From Phytopseudomonas daroniae (GTDB lineage Bacteria > Pseudomonadota > Gammaproteobacteria > Pseudomonadales > Pseudomonadaceae), in the NCBI RefSeq assembly GCF_004327285.1, contig NZ_QJUI01000003.1:186001-250000 (forward strand): a stretch of 64,000 nt of DNA, read 5' to 3'. The notes under the pieces were generated by a model. The model saw nothing but the letters and a program-made list of their open reading frames with translations. It had not been told where the DNA came from and searched no databases. A program made the position numbers and the translations under genes. This document shows, in pieces, positions 26,105 to 37,443 of the stretch. The stretch's first letter is position 1. Each line of letters starts with the position of its first letter.

Positions 26105-28108
26105 TCAGCTACTGACACCGATGGGCAGGCGCAGGGTGAAGCAGGTGCCCTGGCCGGTGCGTGATTGCACTTCCATCTGTCCCTTGTGGTTGTTGGTGAC
26201 AATGAAGTACGAGACGGAAAGGCCCAGGCCGGTGCCCTGACCGACTTCCTTGGTGGTGAAGAACGGCTCGAAGATGCGCTTGCGCACGGCCTCCGGGATG
26301 CCCACGCCGTTGTCTTCCACCTGGACTTCGGCCCATGGCGGTGCCAGGCGCGTACGCAGGATGATCTTGCCCGGGACGCTGTCGTCATCGCGCTGGTGAA
26401 TGGCCTGGGCGGCGTTCTTCAGCAGGTTGAGCAGCACCTGTTCCAGCTCGTTGGCGATTCCGGGAATTGGCCCCAGTGCCGGGTTGAACTCGCGCTGAAT
26501 CAGTAGGCTCTTGAAGTCGAAACTTTCGGTCAGGTCGAAGTCGTTGCTGGCGATCTCCACGGCCTGGTCGATCAACGCGGGCAACTGGCAGGGCGCCAGT
26601 TGGCGGTTGCTCAGACGGCTGAAACTGAGCATGTGGGTAACGATCTTGGAAGCACGGGTGCCGGCTTGCTGAATGCCGTCGAGCAGCATGGGGATTTCCC
26701 GTGCCGTCAGGTATTCGTCGATGGCAGGCAAACTGACGCCGGCCAGTTCGGCTTGCTCCTGGTTGCGCGGCAGCTCCGGTGACAGGCGTCGGCGGATGTT
26801 CTGCACGTTGTGCAGAATGGCGCCGAGGGGGTTGTTGATCTCGTGGGCCATGCCGGCAGCCAGGCCGCCCACGGAGAGCATCTTCTCCGACTGCACCATC
26901 ACCTCTTCCAGGTTCAGGCGCTGGGTGATGTCGTCGATACGGATCACCACGCCGCGGCCAATGCTGCCGATCAGCGGATAGAAGGTCAGGGCATAGTGGT
27001 GTGGCTCGTCGTCGCGAATCCAGGTGACCCGTTCGATCTTCTCCACCCGGTGCTGCTCGGCCGTGCGCTTGAGTTTGGACAGGTAGGGTTTGAGCAGCGG
27101 AAAGGCGAGAAACACCGGCTGGTTAACCGCTTCGTCCAGGGAAGTGCCGGAGAGGGCGCTGGCTTCCTGGTTCCACTGCGCCACGTAGAGCTGCTCGTCA
27201 AGGGCGATCAGCGCCGAGGGCATGGAGTCGATGATGCTGTTGAGGTAGTTCTGGAAGCCGGTGAGCTTCTTCTCGATCTTGCTGCGCACCTGCACTTCGA
27301 GTTCCAGCTTGCGGTTCGACAGGCGGGTTTCCTCGGCCAGGCCCTGGGCCTGGTTGTAGGCTTCTTCGGAGTCGTCACGAGCCCGCTTGAGCTGTTGTTC
27401 GCGGGCTTCGATACGCGTCAGCATGGTATTGAAGGCCTCGGCCAGGCTGCCGATTTCATCCTGGTTGCCGCGCCGGGCGCGTAGCGAGTAGTTCTCTTCG
27501 CGGGTGACCTGACGGGTCAGTTCTTCCAGGCGCTTGATCGGGCTGGTAATCAGGCGACGGATCTGCCGCGCTACCAGCAGCCACAGCACCAGGCTGAAAC
27601 CGAGGATCACCAGACTGGCGGTGACCGTGCCGGTGTAGAACGCGCCGGGTAGCTCACTGGAAGCGACCAGCAGCAGGTAGCCCGGCGGTGCGTCGACCTG
27701 TGGCAACTCGACCAGCTGATTGGCGCGAAATTCGCTGAGGCGCCAGTTCTCCAGGTCGTCCACCCGTGATGGCAACTGCAGCTTTTCGCCGCGCTGCAAT
27801 TGCGCCAGGCTGTCGCCGTGGGCGTCGTAGATCACCGCCGCACGTAGCGGCGCATAACCATCCAGGCGTTTGAGCAGGTCGCCCGCGGCCTGGGGCGAGC
27901 TCAGGGCTTCGCGGCTCAGGGCCGGGCTGGCGATCAGTCGACTGAGGGTCTGCAAGGCCTGGGGCGCGACGCTTTCCTGGGAAATCCAGTAGGCCGCACT
28001 GATGAAGGTCAGGTTGGCCACCACCAGCACCGCTGCCAGCAGCACCAGCAGGGCGGCGAGCAGTTTACGGCCAACGGGGAGATTCTTCAGGCGATGGCGC
28101 AGGCGCAT
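26105..28108 (-). CDS. Membrane sensor histidine kinase (HAMP-PAS-HisKA-HATPase)
   Basis: Sensor kinase of 667 residues. Visible order: first membrane segment about 16-40, a periplasmic sensor region to about 155, second membrane segment about 160-182, HAMP about 183-236, a coiled-coil linker, a PAS domain about 285-395 (SIIDSMPSALIALDEQLYVAQWN), then a phosphoacceptor helix GMAHEINNPLGAILHN with histidine 422, and a HATPase domain with DNGVGIP and GTGLGLSVS. It resembles the kinase I recall in the same place in P. aeruginosa (PA4398). No receiver of its own; the response regulator two genes upstream is the likely partner. Confidence 0.93.
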   Translation of the reverse strand: MRLRHRLKNLPVGRKLLAALLVLLAAVLVVANLTFISAAYWISQESVAPQALQTLSRLIASPALSREALSSPQAAGDLLKRLDGYAPLRAAVIYDAHGDSLAQLQRGEKLQLPSRVDDLENWRLSEFRANQLVELPQVDAPPGYLLLVASSELPGAFYTGTVTASLVILGFSLVLWLLVARQIRRLITSPIKRLEELTRQVTREENYSLRARRGNQDEIGSLAEAFNTMLTRIEAREQQLKRARDDSEEAYNQAQGLAEETRLSNRKLELEVQVRSKIEKKLTGFQNYLNSIIDSMPSALIALDEQLYVAQWNQEASALSGTSLDEAVNQPVFLAFPLLKPYLSKLKRTAEQHRVEKIERVTWIRDDEPHHYALTFYPLIGSIGRGVVIRIDDITQRLNLEEVMVQSEKMLSVGGLAAGMAHEINNPLGAILHNVQNIRRRLSPELPRNQEQAELAGVSLPAIDEYLTAREIPMLLDGIQQAGTRASKIVTHMLSFSRLSNRQLAPCQLPALIDQAVEIASNDFDLTESFDFKSLLIQREFNPALGPIPGIANELEQVLLNLLKNAAQAIHQRDDDSVPGKIILRTRLAPPWAEVQVEDNGVGIPEAVRKRIFEPFFTTKEVGQGTGLGLSVSYFIVTNNHKGQMEVQSRTGQGTCFTLRLPIGVSS

Positions 28109-28154
28109 GGGGCTTTGTCGTGGTGGCAGGTGAGGGGGCAGGTTAGCGCGTGAC

Positions 28155-30025
<1,871 letters not shown>

Positions 30026-30150
30026 GATGGTACTCGCTGGCAAGAAAACGGGTCGAGGGAGGGGAGTAACCAATACAACGCCGAACGGTCTGTATCAGAG
30101 CGGATATAATGATCGCGCCAATTTTATCGTCAAGCCATCCGCGCGGTTTC

Positions 30151-30176
30151 GGAGAACTTATTCACGATCTCGCGAA
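30151..30176. repeat. Solo, decayed end of the GAACCTGTTCACGATCT element family
   Basis: The sequence GAACTTATTCACGATCTCGCGAA (in pieces from 30154) matches the terminal inverted repeat of the TNA-flanked elements with two mismatches in the first 17 bases. No partner end and no TNA flank were found before yajQ, so this is a remnant or chance similarity. Confidence 0.4.
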
Positions 30177-30300
30177 CTGGCGCCCAGCTAGACGCAATTA
30201 TCAGCCCGGATAACGGCTGTAAGGTTAGCGTCGAGCCTATGCGCAGTAGATCGAGAATGAGAGATCCATCAGGATCGCGCCTTTTATCAGGAGTAATTCC

Positions 30301-30780
30301 ATGCCCTCGTTCGACGTGGTGTCGGAGCTGGATAAACACGAACTCACCAACGCCCTGGACAACGCGGCCAAGGAGCTGGAGCGGCGTTTCGATCTGCGCG
30401 GCAAATGCAGTTTCGAGGCCAAGGACAAGGCCGTCACGCTGACTGCCGAAGCCGATTTCATGCTTGAACAGATGCTCGATATCATTCGCTCCTGCCTGAT
30501 CAAGCGCAAGATCGACAGTCAGTGCATGGAGACCAAGGATGCCTATGCATCCGGCAAGGTGGTCAAGCAGGAGGTCGAGTTTCGCGAAGGCATCGACAAG
30601 GAGCTGGCGAAGAAGATCGTTGCGCACATCAAGGACGCCAAGCTCAAGGTGCAAGCCGCCATTCAGGGTGAGCAGGTACGGGTCACCGGCAAGAAGCGTG
30701 ACGACCTGCAGGAGTGCATCGCCTCCCTGCGCGGTAAGGATTTCGGGATGCCCCTGCAGTACAACAACTTCCGCGATTAA
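30301..30780 (+). CDS. yajQ: YajQ-family cyclic di-GMP-binding protein
   Basis: Small cytosolic protein of 159 residues with the whole-length YajQ signature: [20 protein letters not shown], then [15 protein letters not shown], and the C-terminal [14 protein letters not shown]. Family members bind nucleic acids, and some bind c-di-GMP and act as co-regulators. An AGGAG site precedes the ATG. It stands just upstream of mscS and divergent from the response regulator operon. Confidence 0.94.
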   Translation: MPSFDVVSELDKHELTNALDNAAKELERRFDLRGKCSFEAKDKAVTLTAEADFMLEQMLDIIRSCLIKRKIDSQCMETKDAYASGKVVKQEVEFREGIDKELAKKIVAHIKDAKLKVQAAIQGEQVRVTGKKRDDLQECIASLRGKDFGMPLQYNNFRD

Positions 30781-30862
30781 GAGCGTACACAGCTGTTGGC
30801 GCGTCGCTGATTATGGAACCCAGGCGCGGCAATGGCGTCGCACATTCTGTAACGCTCGTGCA

Positions 30863-30890
30863 AACGCCATGACAGATCATGGCGTTTTCG
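30863..30890 (+). terminator. Terminator after yajQ
   Basis: A perfect ten-base-pair stem (AACGCCATGA, loop CAGA, TCATGGCGTT) is followed by TTCGTTTC. It lies 83 bases after the yajQ stop and 30 bases before the mscS start. Confidence 0.65.
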
Positions 30891-30915
30891 TTTCAATCCT
30901 TAGAAGGAGTGCCAT

Positions 30916-31752
30916 ATGGATATGAGCGTCGACCAGTTGGTCGTCATGTCGCAGGCCTGGATCCCGCTTTTGCTGCAGTACAGCGGCAAGCTGACCCTGG
31001 CTATCTTCACGTTGTTGATCGGCTGGTGGCTGATCAGCAAATTGACCAGCAAGATCAGCGCGCTGATGGATGGCCGCAAGGTCGACCGTGCCCTGAGCAG
31101 CTTTATCGGCAGCCTGGCGAGCATCGTGCTCAAGGTATTGCTGATCATCAGCGTGGCCTCGATGATCGGCGTGGAAACCACTTCCTTCATCGCCATGATC
31201 GGTGCGGCCGGCCTGGCCATCGGCCTGGCCCTGCAGGGTAGCCTGGCGAACTTCGCCGGTGGTGTGCTGATCATGCTGTTCCGCCCGTTCAAGGCCGGTG
31301 ACTTCATCGAGGCCCAAGGCGTTTCCGGTTCGGTCGACTACATCCAGATCTTCCACACCGTGCTGCGCACTGGCGACAACAAGGTGGTGATCGTGCCCAA
31401 CGGCACTCTGTCCAACGGCATCATCACCAACCACTCGCGGCACAATACCCGCCAGGTGCTGTACGACGTGAAGCTCGACTACGGCGCTGACCTGTCGAAG
31501 GCCCGTGAAGTGCTGCTGGAGTTGTCCAAGGATGCCCGCGTGCATCAGGATCCGGCACCGGTGGTGGTGGTTTCCAATCTGGGCGAGACATCGATCAACC
31601 TGTCGCTGCGCATGTGGACGTCGGCGGGCGATTACTGGCCGGTGATCTTCATGCTCAACGAAAGCGTGCGTGATCGGCTGCGTGCCGAAGGCGTCGAGCT
31701 GGCGCAGCCACCGCGGATGGTTCAGGTGGTGCAGCAGGGTAAGGCTGACTGA
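30916..31752 (+). CDS. mscS: Small-conductance mechanosensitive channel MscS
   Basis: Inner-membrane channel that opens on membrane tension to release solutes during hypo-osmotic shock. The 278 residues have three membrane segments; TM3 contains the pore-lining MIGAAGLAIGLALQGSLANFAGG, and the following beta domain starts FRPFKAGDFIEAQG and includes VPNGTLSNGIITN. Length and motifs match E. coli-type MscS. It ends at a terminator shared with the convergent ampG. Confidence 0.95.
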   Translation: MDMSVDQLVVMSQAWIPLLLQYSGKLTLAIFTLLIGWWLISKLTSKISALMDGRKVDRALSSFIGSLASIVLKVLLIISVASMIGVETTSFIAMIGAAGLAIGLALQGSLANFAGGVLIMLFRPFKAGDFIEAQGVSGSVDYIQIFHTVLRTGDNKVVIVPNGTLSNGIITNHSRHNTRQVLYDVKLDYGADLSKAREVLLELSKDARVHQDPAPVVVVSNLGETSINLSLRMWTSAGDYWPVIFMLNESVRDRLRAEGVELAQPPRMVQVVQQGKAD

Positions 31753-31775
31753 CCGTAGCGGCCCTGCCAAAAATG

Positions 31776-31804
31776 AAAAAAGCCGACGACTGTCGGCTTT
31801 TTTC
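31776..31804. terminator. Bidirectional terminator between mscS and ampG
   Basis: AAAAAAGCCGAC, loop GACT, GTCGGCTTTTTT: the stem is flanked by A-run and T-run so it works in both directions, ending mscS on the plus strand and ampG on the minus strand. It abuts the ampG stop. Confidence 0.88.
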
Positions 31805-33359
31805 ATGCGCCGGGGTCAGGCCTGGGCTTGTCCGGTTCGCTGCTCTGGGCCATCGGCTGGTCGCCCTGGCGATGCCACTGCACGGCGATCAGGATCAGGG
31901 TTGGTATGCCCATCAGCGCGGTGATCAGGAAGAAGTCGGCATAGCCGTACTTTTCCACCAGCACCCCGGAATAACCGCCGATCAGTCGCGGCAGCAGCAA
32001 CATGATCGAGCTGAGCAGGGCGTACTGGGTGGCCGAGAACTTCAGGTTGGTGAGGCTCGACAGGTACGCGACAAAGGCCGCGGTGGCCATTCCGGAGCTG
32101 AAGTTGTCGGCGGAAATGGTGAAGATCAGCATCTGCAGATCCGCGCCCATGCCAGCCAGCATCAGGAACAGCAGGTTGGTCGCCGCCGCCGCTACACCGC
32201 CGATGAACAGGATCGGCATGATGCCGAAACGCACGATCAGCAGGCCGCCGGCACCGGCGCCGAGCAGAGTCATGATCAGCCCGAAGAGCTTGCTGACGCT
32301 GGCGATCTGATCCTTGGTGAAACCCTGGTCGATATAGAACACGTTGGCCATTACGCCCATGACCGTATCGGACATACGATAGGTGGCGATCAGCCCGAGC
32401 AGCAGCAAGGCTTGCCAGCGGTAGCGCAGGATGAAGTCGTTGACCGGTGTCAGCACCGGTGCCAGACCGCTACGGCCAAAGGAGGACAGGCACAGGCAGG
32501 TGAGGATGGTGTAGAGGAGGGCGCGCAGAAAGGCGCGATCTTCGAGCAGCAGATCCAGCAGGGTGGCTTCGCCGGTGACCAGGCTGGGGAAATCGGTGTT
32601 GTACAGCTGGGTGAACATGGCCGGTACCGATACCAGCAGCACGATCAGCACCAGCACCGAGGCGATCTGGTGGCTGAATCCGTACTTGGCGGCTGCCAGC
32701 TGGGTTTTCAGGGAGACGTCGGGCTCTTTCATCCACAGGCTGGTCAGCAGGCCGGGCAGCATCAGCAGGGCGAACAGCAAGTAGGTACCGGCCCAGGCGG
32801 CGTGCTGGTAGAGCAGGGTGGTGGAGCCAAGCCCCTCGGCGACATACAGCGCGCCCGCGGTGGCCAGCAGCGCGGCGACCCGGTAGCCGGCCATGTAGCT
32901 GGCTGCCAGGGCGGCCTGGCGGGTGTCGTCGACGATCTCCAGGCGGTAGGCATCGACGGCGATGTCCTGGGTTGCCGAGGCGAACGCCACCAGCACCGCA
33001 AGAGCGATCAGCCAGGTCAGGTGAGTATGGGGATCGCACAGCGCCATGCCGGCCAGACCGATGGCGATCAGTATCTGCGACAGCACCAGCCAGGAACGCC
33101 GCCTGCCGAGCTTGCCGAGCAGCGGCAGGCGCCATTGGTCGAGTAGTGGAGACCACACCCACTTGAAGGCATAGGCCAGGCCGATAAGGCTGGCAAAACC
33201 AATGGTTTCCCGCGCCACGCCGGCTTCACGCAGCCACACGGAAAGGGTGGAGAACACCAACATGTAAGGCAGGCCAGCGGCGAACCCGAGCAGCAGGAGA
33301 ACCAGTGTCGAAGGACTGGAATAGGCGGCGATCGCGTCGCGCCAGCTTTTACGATGCAT
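31803..33359 (-). CDS. ampG: AmpG-type muropeptide MFS permease
   Basis: Inner-membrane transporter importing GlcNAc-anhydroMurNAc muropeptides for wall recycling, and linked to AmpC beta-lactamase induction in pseudomonads. ATG 33359 gives MHRKSWRDAIAAYSSP; a longer reading adds 15 residues without support. The 518 residues contain 12-14 membrane segments, with the family stretches LLLLGFAAGLPYMLVFSTLS, AYAFKWVWSPLLDQ and ATQDIAVDAYRLE. Its place beside mscS fits the ampG order I recall for P. aeruginosa. Confidence 0.9.
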   Translation of the reverse strand: MHRKSWRDAIAAYSSPSTLVLLLLGFAAGLPYMLVFSTLSVWLREAGVARETIGFASLIGLAYAFKWVWSPLLDQWRLPLLGKLGRRRSWLVLSQILIAIGLAGMALCDPHTHLTWLIALAVLVAFASATQDIAVDAYRLEIVDDTRQAALAASYMAGYRVAALLATAGALYVAEGLGSTTLLYQHAAWAGTYLLFALLMLPGLLTSLWMKEPDVSLKTQLAAAKYGFSHQIASVLVLIVLLVSVPAMFTQLYNTDFPSLVTGEATLLDLLLEDRAFLRALLYTILTCLCLSSFGRSGLAPVLTPVNDFILRYRWQALLLLGLIATYRMSDTVMGVMANVFYIDQGFTKDQIASVSKLFGLIMTLLGAGAGGLLIVRFGIMPILFIGGVAAAATNLLFLMLAGMGADLQMLIFTISADNFSSGMATAAFVAYLSSLTNLKFSATQYALLSSIMLLLPRLIGGYSGVLVEKYGYADFFLITALMGIPTLILIAVQWHRQGDQPMAQSSEPDKPRPDPGA

Positions 33360-33461
33360 TGAACGGGTTCGGCCTGGAGGGAGGAAACATGAACAAATGG
33401 GCACTCTAGGGGCTAGGGTCGGGTCAGTGCAAGCCAGCTATGCCGTGGTCGCGCCGAAGTT

Positions 33462-33830
33462 TCAGGTCTCGTGCTCCAGGGGGCGCCAGCCATGACGTCG
33501 GATATCCACCCGGCCATTGTGGGATAGCACCCCTTCGACGCGCAATCGGGCGCGTTGTTCAACACCGCTTGGCGTATCGGCCCCCAGGCTCAAGCGGCCC
33601 CCAGCGGCGACCACTCGGTGCCAGGGCAGGGCGGTGCCATCAGGCAGTTGGCCGAGGGTGCGCCCTACCCAGCGTGCAGCGCGGCCGAGGCCTGCCATGC
33701 TGGCCAGTTCGCCGTAAGTGACGACCTTGCCGGCCGGCACCTGAGCGAGTACCAGGTACAAGGCATCACGCCGGGCCTGCTGGTCGGCATCGGCCAATGA
33801 GGCACTGTAAGCCGCTTGTCTTGTGGTCAT
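33462..33830 (-). CDS. Alkyltransferase-like protein (ATL)
   Basis: DNA-binding protein of 122 residues related to O6-alkylguanine-DNA alkyltransferase. It has VTYGELASMAGLGRAARWVG, the recognition helix region, but at the active site the usual PCHR reads PWHR (residues 69-72), so the alkyl-accepting cysteine is replaced by tryptophan. Such ATLs bind alkylated guanine and hand the lesion to nucleotide excision repair rather than repairing it. The longer open frame upstream is a shadow of the DUF481 gene. Confidence 0.9.
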   Translation of the reverse strand: MTTRQAAYSASLADADQQARRDALYLVLAQVPAGKVVTYGELASMAGLGRAARWVGRTLGQLPDGTALPWHRVVAAGGRLSLGADTPSGVEQRARLRVEGVLSHNGRVDIRRHGWRPLEHET

Positions 33831-33983
33831 GAGAGGCTCCTGACGGCATGAAAGGTCGGCTGGAGCGGTATTTTCGCCGGCCAACCCTGAACTCGCACGA
33901 ATTCCGTCGGTCATTTCTTGCTCATATAACGGGTATGCGGATAATGCCCGATTTACCGCGAACCGGAGCAGTAGCATCCGCTT

Positions 33984-34988
33984 ATGTTTACTCGAACCCT
34001 GTTGTGCCTGAGCCTCAGTGCTGCCGCGATGCCGCTGATGGCCGATACCGTCTGGATGAAGAACGGCGATCGACTGACCGGAACCATCAAGCTTCTCGAC
34101 GGCGGCAAGCTGCTGTTGGAAACCGACTATGGCGGTTCCATCCCTCTGGACTGGAGCAAGATCGCGACCCTCGACAGTGAGCAGGAGTTGCTGGTCAAGG
34201 AAAACGACGTGACTGGCGAGCGTGCCAAATCCCTGCAGGCCTCTGAGGCCGGCAAGGTTACCCTGGCCAACGGCGATGCGCCGAAGACCGTGGAATTGGC
34301 GAGTATCAAGCAGATCATGAAGCCCAAGCCTTTCGTCGAAGACTTCCTGTGGAAGGGTAATGTCGACGTGGCCATGGACTACAAGCGCGCCGAGAACGAC
34401 ACCGATGACTACGACATCGATTTCAAGACCCAGGCGCGTCACGGCAAATGGCGTCACAACGCCACGGTGGATTACAACCGCGAGCTCAGGAACGATGTGG
34501 TCAGCACCGACAATTGGAGCACCGAGTACGCTCTCGACCGCTTCCTCGACGAACAGTGGTTCTGGCAGGGGCGCCTGGAGTACAAACGCGACAAGGTCGA
34601 GGATTTGTCCCGCCAGCGTACCGTCGGTACCGGTCCGGGTTACCAGTTCTGGGACAACGAGCTGGGTGCCTTCTCTGTGGCCGGCCTGTTCAACCGCTCC
34701 GACTATCAGTACGCCAATGGCGAGAAGGATAACTTCTACGCCATCAGTATGAGATGGGATTACAACCGTTACCTGGTCGGCAAGACGTTCGAGCTGTTCA
34801 GTACCGGTGAAGTGGGCAAGCCGTTGGCGGGCGCCGCGGACTACTCTTTGGATGCCGCAGTGGGCCTGCGTTACAAGGTCACCGACTGGGCCTCGTTGAA
34901 CATGAAGGCCTCGAAGGATCAGGTCAGCGGTTCGGACGGCGACAAAGACGAAACCCGTTACACCGTCGGCTTCGGCGTGGGCTGGTAA
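33984..34988 (+). CDS. DUF481 outer-membrane protein
   Basis: Predicted exported protein of 334 residues. The signal peptide ends near MPLMADTVW (cleavage after about residue 20). A soluble N-terminal part with GDRLTGTIKLLDGGKLLLET repeats is followed from about 120 by alternating beta-strand sequence rich in Tyr and Trp and ending YTVGFGVGW, a C-terminal aromatic typical of outer-membrane barrels. DUF481 proteins are salt-stress or barrel proteins of unknown function. No clear partner nearby. Confidence 0.8.
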   Translation: MFTRTLLCLSLSAAAMPLMADTVWMKNGDRLTGTIKLLDGGKLLLETDYGGSIPLDWSKIATLDSEQELLVKENDVTGERAKSLQASEAGKVTLANGDAPKTVELASIKQIMKPKPFVEDFLWKGNVDVAMDYKRAENDTDDYDIDFKTQARHGKWRHNATVDYNRELRNDVVSTDNWSTEYALDRFLDEQWFWQGRLEYKRDKVEDLSRQRTVGTGPGYQFWDNELGAFSVAGLFNRSDYQYANGEKDNFYAISMRWDYNRYLVGKTFELFSTGEVGKPLAGAADYSLDAAVGLRYKVTDWASLNMKASKDQVSGSDGDKDETRYTVGFGVGW

Positions 34989-35028
34989 CATAGCCTGCGA
35001 GACGCTCTACGAAAAAGCCCCGCCTTTC

Positions 35029-35297
35029 TTAGAACCTGTTCACGATCTTTCGAGCAATGACAGCAAAAAGGCGGGAGCAGCCGATCGGTGACCCGCGTTG
35101 AACCATGGATCACGGCCTCGGCCCCGGATTACGCCTGCGGCTAATCCAGGCTACGTTCTACAGCCCGTAGGATGGGTGAAACCCATCAATTTCCGATGGG
35201 TTTCACCCATCCTACGGGCTTACGCCACATTGCCGCCGATCTATAGGGATACGGGTTCCTGTTTGCCAAGTGCACAAAGATCGTGAACAGGCTCTTA
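35029..35297. mobile_element. MITE-like element flanked by TTA repeats, with nested hairpin
   Basis: The left end begins GAACCTGTTCACGATCTTT at 35032; the reverse complement of the right end begins GAGCCTGTTCACGATCTTT, a 19-base inverted repeat with one mismatch. TTA stands immediately outside both ends (35029-35031 and 35295-35297), a TNA-type target duplication. Inside is a perfect 26-base-pair hairpin listed separately. The stretch AAGGCGGGAGCAGCCGATCG is shared, with small changes, with the 62660 element. There is no coding capacity. Confidence 0.85.
35162..35220. repeat. Perfect 26-bp GTAGGATGGGTG hairpin
   Basis: Arms 35162-35187 and 35195-35220 are exact reverse complements (AGCCCGTAGGATGGGTGAAA continuing ACCCATC), with a seven-base loop. 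It is nested in the TTA-flanked element, and related GTAGG...CCTAC hairpins occur at 57616 and 62739. Confidence 0.9.
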
Positions 35298-35311
35298 TGG
35301 GCGATCAGGCG

Positions 35312-36070
35312 TTACAGGCGTACGCCGCCGTCGAGTTCGAGAATACGCCCGGTGAAGTAATCGTTCTCCAGCAGGTACGCCACCGAGTGGGCGATTTCCC
35401 GAGGTTTGCCCAGGCGCTTCAGTGGAATCACCGAGGTCATGCGTTCCAGGGCTTCGGGTTTCATGCTGGCGACCATGTCGGTTTCGATGAAGCCCGGTGC
35501 CACGCCGGCCACGCGGATGCCATAGCGGGCCAGTTCGCGGGCCCACACCACGGTGTCGGCTGCGACACCGGCCTTGGCGGCCGAGTAGTTGGCCTGGCCG
35601 ATATTGCCAGCCCGTGAGACCGAGGAAATATTGATGATCGCACCTTCGTTCTGCAGCTCGATCATCTTCGCCGCCACTTCCCGGGTACACAGGAATACGC
35701 CGGTCAGGTTCACATCGATCACCGACTGCCACTGCGCCAGGCTCATCTTGCTCATTTCGCCATCCTTGACCTTGATGGTCAGGCCGTCGCGCAGAATACC
35801 GGCGTTGTTGACCAGGCCATTGATCGAGCCGAAGTCTTCGGCGATCTGGGCGATGGTCTGAGTCACCTGTTCCTCGCTGGCCACGTTGCACAGATAGGTG
35901 CGGGCCTGAACGCCCAGCGCCCGGCAGGCGGCAGCGGTTTCGTCGAGTTTTTCCTGATTGAGATCGACCAGTGCCAGGCGTACGCGTTTTTCCGCGAGGT
36001 ATTCGGCCATGGCCCGTCCGAGCCCCTGGCCGCCGCCGGTGATGATGATGACCTTGTCTTCGAGTTGCAT
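35312..36070 (-). CDS. SDR-family oxidoreductase (FabG-like)
   Basis: NAD(P)-dependent short-chain dehydrogenase of 252 residues from ATG 36070, preceded by AAGGGGA. The cofactor motif TGGGQGLG, the NNAG motif (LVNNAGIL), catalytic serine in NISSVSRAG and the YSAAK motif (Tyr and Lys) are all intact, and the C-terminus ends [15 protein letters not shown]. It resembles 3-oxoacyl-ACP reductases, but the substrate is unknown. A longer in-frame start adds five residues. The 3' end lies 15 bases from the mobile element. Confidence 0.9.
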   Translation of the reverse strand: MQLEDKVIIITGGGQGLGRAMAEYLAEKRVRLALVDLNQEKLDETAAACRALGVQARTYLCNVASEEQVTQTIAQIAEDFGSINGLVNNAGILRDGLTIKVKDGEMSKMSLAQWQSVIDVNLTGVFLCTREVAAKMIELQNEGAIINISSVSRAGNIGQANYSAAKAGVAADTVVWARELARYGIRVAGVAPGFIETDMVASMKPEALERMTSVIPLKRLGKPREIAHSVAYLLENDYFTGRILELDGGVRL

Positions 36071-36162
36071 GCCAATCCCCTTCAATTGAGTCGAGCAGGA
36101 TGCCGTCGCTAGCGATTATTCTAATCCGATGTTCGGCCCATCCATGCAGAGGAAGTCACCCC

Positions 36163-36894
36163 GTGAGCGAAAAAGCCAAGCGACAGGCCCGGGAGTTGTT
36201 GCTCAAGGAGTACCGCGCAGCGCTGTCCACCCACTCCAGGGCGATGCCCGGCTTTCCCTTCGGCTCGGTGGTGCCTTATTGCCTGGATGCCCAGGGCTGG
36301 CCGCTGATCCTGATCAGCCGCATCGCCCAGCACACGCGTAACCTCAAGGCGGATGGCAAGTGCTCGCTGCTGGTTGGTGAGCGCGGCGCCGAGGACGTGC
36401 AGGCGGTTGGCCGCCTGACTCTGCTGGCTGAGGCGAAGATGCTCACTGAAGCGTCTGAAATCGAAGCGGCCGCCGAGCGTTATTACCGTTACTTCCCCGA
36501 GTCGCACGGTTATCACAATGCCCACGACTTCGATTTCTGGCGCCTGGAGCCGGTGCGCTGGCGGTATATCGGTGGCTTCGGTGCGATTCACTGGCTCGAT
36601 CAGGTGGCGCAGGGCAATACCTTCGCGGGTGACAGTGAGCGGCGTATGCTCGAACACATGAACAGCGACCACACCGACGCCATCGCGCACTATGTCGCGC
36701 TGTGCGGGTTGCCAGCCACGGAGCCGGCGCAGATGGTGGGCATCGACAGCGAAGGTTTTCACCTGCGTATCGGCCAAAGCCTGTATTGGCTGGCTTTTCC
36801 AATATCCTGTAACACTGCCGGGGAGGTGCGCGAAGCCTTGGTGCGCCTGGCACGGGCTGATGCCTGGCCGACCGGCGGTGAGGTTTCAGCTTGA
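36163..36894 (+). CDS. HugZ-family heme oxygenase-like protein
   Basis: GTG 36163 is preferred because GAGGAAG lies upstream; an ATG-led extension is poor in character. The 243 residues have a pyridoxamine-phosphate-oxidase-type split-barrel domain (FPFGSVVPYCLDAQGWPLILIS, in part) and a C-terminal DUF2470 domain with MLEHMNSDHTDAIAHY. HugZ proteins take part in heme degradation and iron use in some bacteria, but not all family members do so. It diverges from the SDR gene. Confidence 0.85.
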   Translation: MSEKAKRQARELLLKEYRAALSTHSRAMPGFPFGSVVPYCLDAQGWPLILISRIAQHTRNLKADGKCSLLVGERGAEDVQAVGRLTLLAEAKMLTEASEIEAAAERYYRYFPESHGYHNAHDFDFWRLEPVRWRYIGGFGAIHWLDQVAQGNTFAGDSERRMLEHMNSDHTDAIAHYVALCGLPATEPAQMVGIDSEGFHLRIGQSLYWLAFPISCNTAGEVREALVRLARADAWPTGGEVSA

Positions 36895-36957
36895 ATTAAG
36901 CGCAATACCCCATATTTCTCTCCTACTGGAAGTCGTTCTTCCGTCAAGGAAACCGTG

Positions 36958-37422
36958 ATGCGCATTTTCATGTTGTTGTTCCTGCTGTTCCCGATCCTCG
37001 AGTTGGCTGTGCTGATCTCGGTGGGCAGCGCCATCGGTGTATTACCGACCATCGCGCTGGTGATCGCCACGTCGATCTTTGGTGGCCTGATGCTGCGTAT
37101 TGCCGGTATCACCACCGCCTGGCGTGCCCGCGAAAGGCTGGCCCGTGGCGAAATGCCGGATCAGGAAGTGCTGCAAGGGCTGATGATGGCCGTAGGTGGC
37201 GGCCTGCTGCTGCTTCCGGGTTTCATCAGTGATGTTATCGGCGTGCTCTGCCTGCTTCCGTTTACCCGCCGCAGGTTGGTCGAGCGTGTGCGTCGCCGCG
37301 CTGCCGAGCAGGCGGCGCGCCAGCGTGCCTTCGCTGACGACCTGGCTGCCCGTAACGGCCAGCCAGGCTCTGGGTCGAGCCGGCCTAACGTGCTCGAGGG
37401 CGAGTACGAACGTCGCGACTGA
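36958..37422 (+). CDS. fxsA: FxsA family membrane protein
   Basis: Small inner-membrane protein of 154 residues with hydrophobic segments near 2-20, 24-45 and 70-95 and a basic, soluble tail. FxsA interferes with F exclusion of phage T7 in E. coli when overproduced; its normal role is unknown. The start could be GTG 36955 one codon earlier; AAGGA spacing fits either. It is immediately upstream of groESL, as in many gammaproteobacteria. Confidence 0.9.
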   Translation: MRIFMLLFLLFPILELAVLISVGSAIGVLPTIALVIATSIFGGLMLRIAGITTAWRARERLARGEMPDQEVLQGLMMAVGGGLLLLPGFISDVIGVLCLLPFTRRRLVERVRRRAAEQAARQRAFADDLAARNGQPGSGSSRPNVLEGEYERRD

Positions 37423-37443
37423 TAGCGTGCATCGGATACAAGC

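Noticed and set aside
30151-30300. A complete fourth copy of the TNA-flanked element before yajQ
   Set aside because: Only one end-like sequence is present; no inverted partner and no flanking TNA repeat were found.
33462-34991. A 509-residue minus-strand protein covering the ATL and DUF481 regions
   Set aside because: The N-terminal 387 residues are antisense to the DUF481 gene; only the C-terminal 122 residues from 33830 form a recognisable protein.
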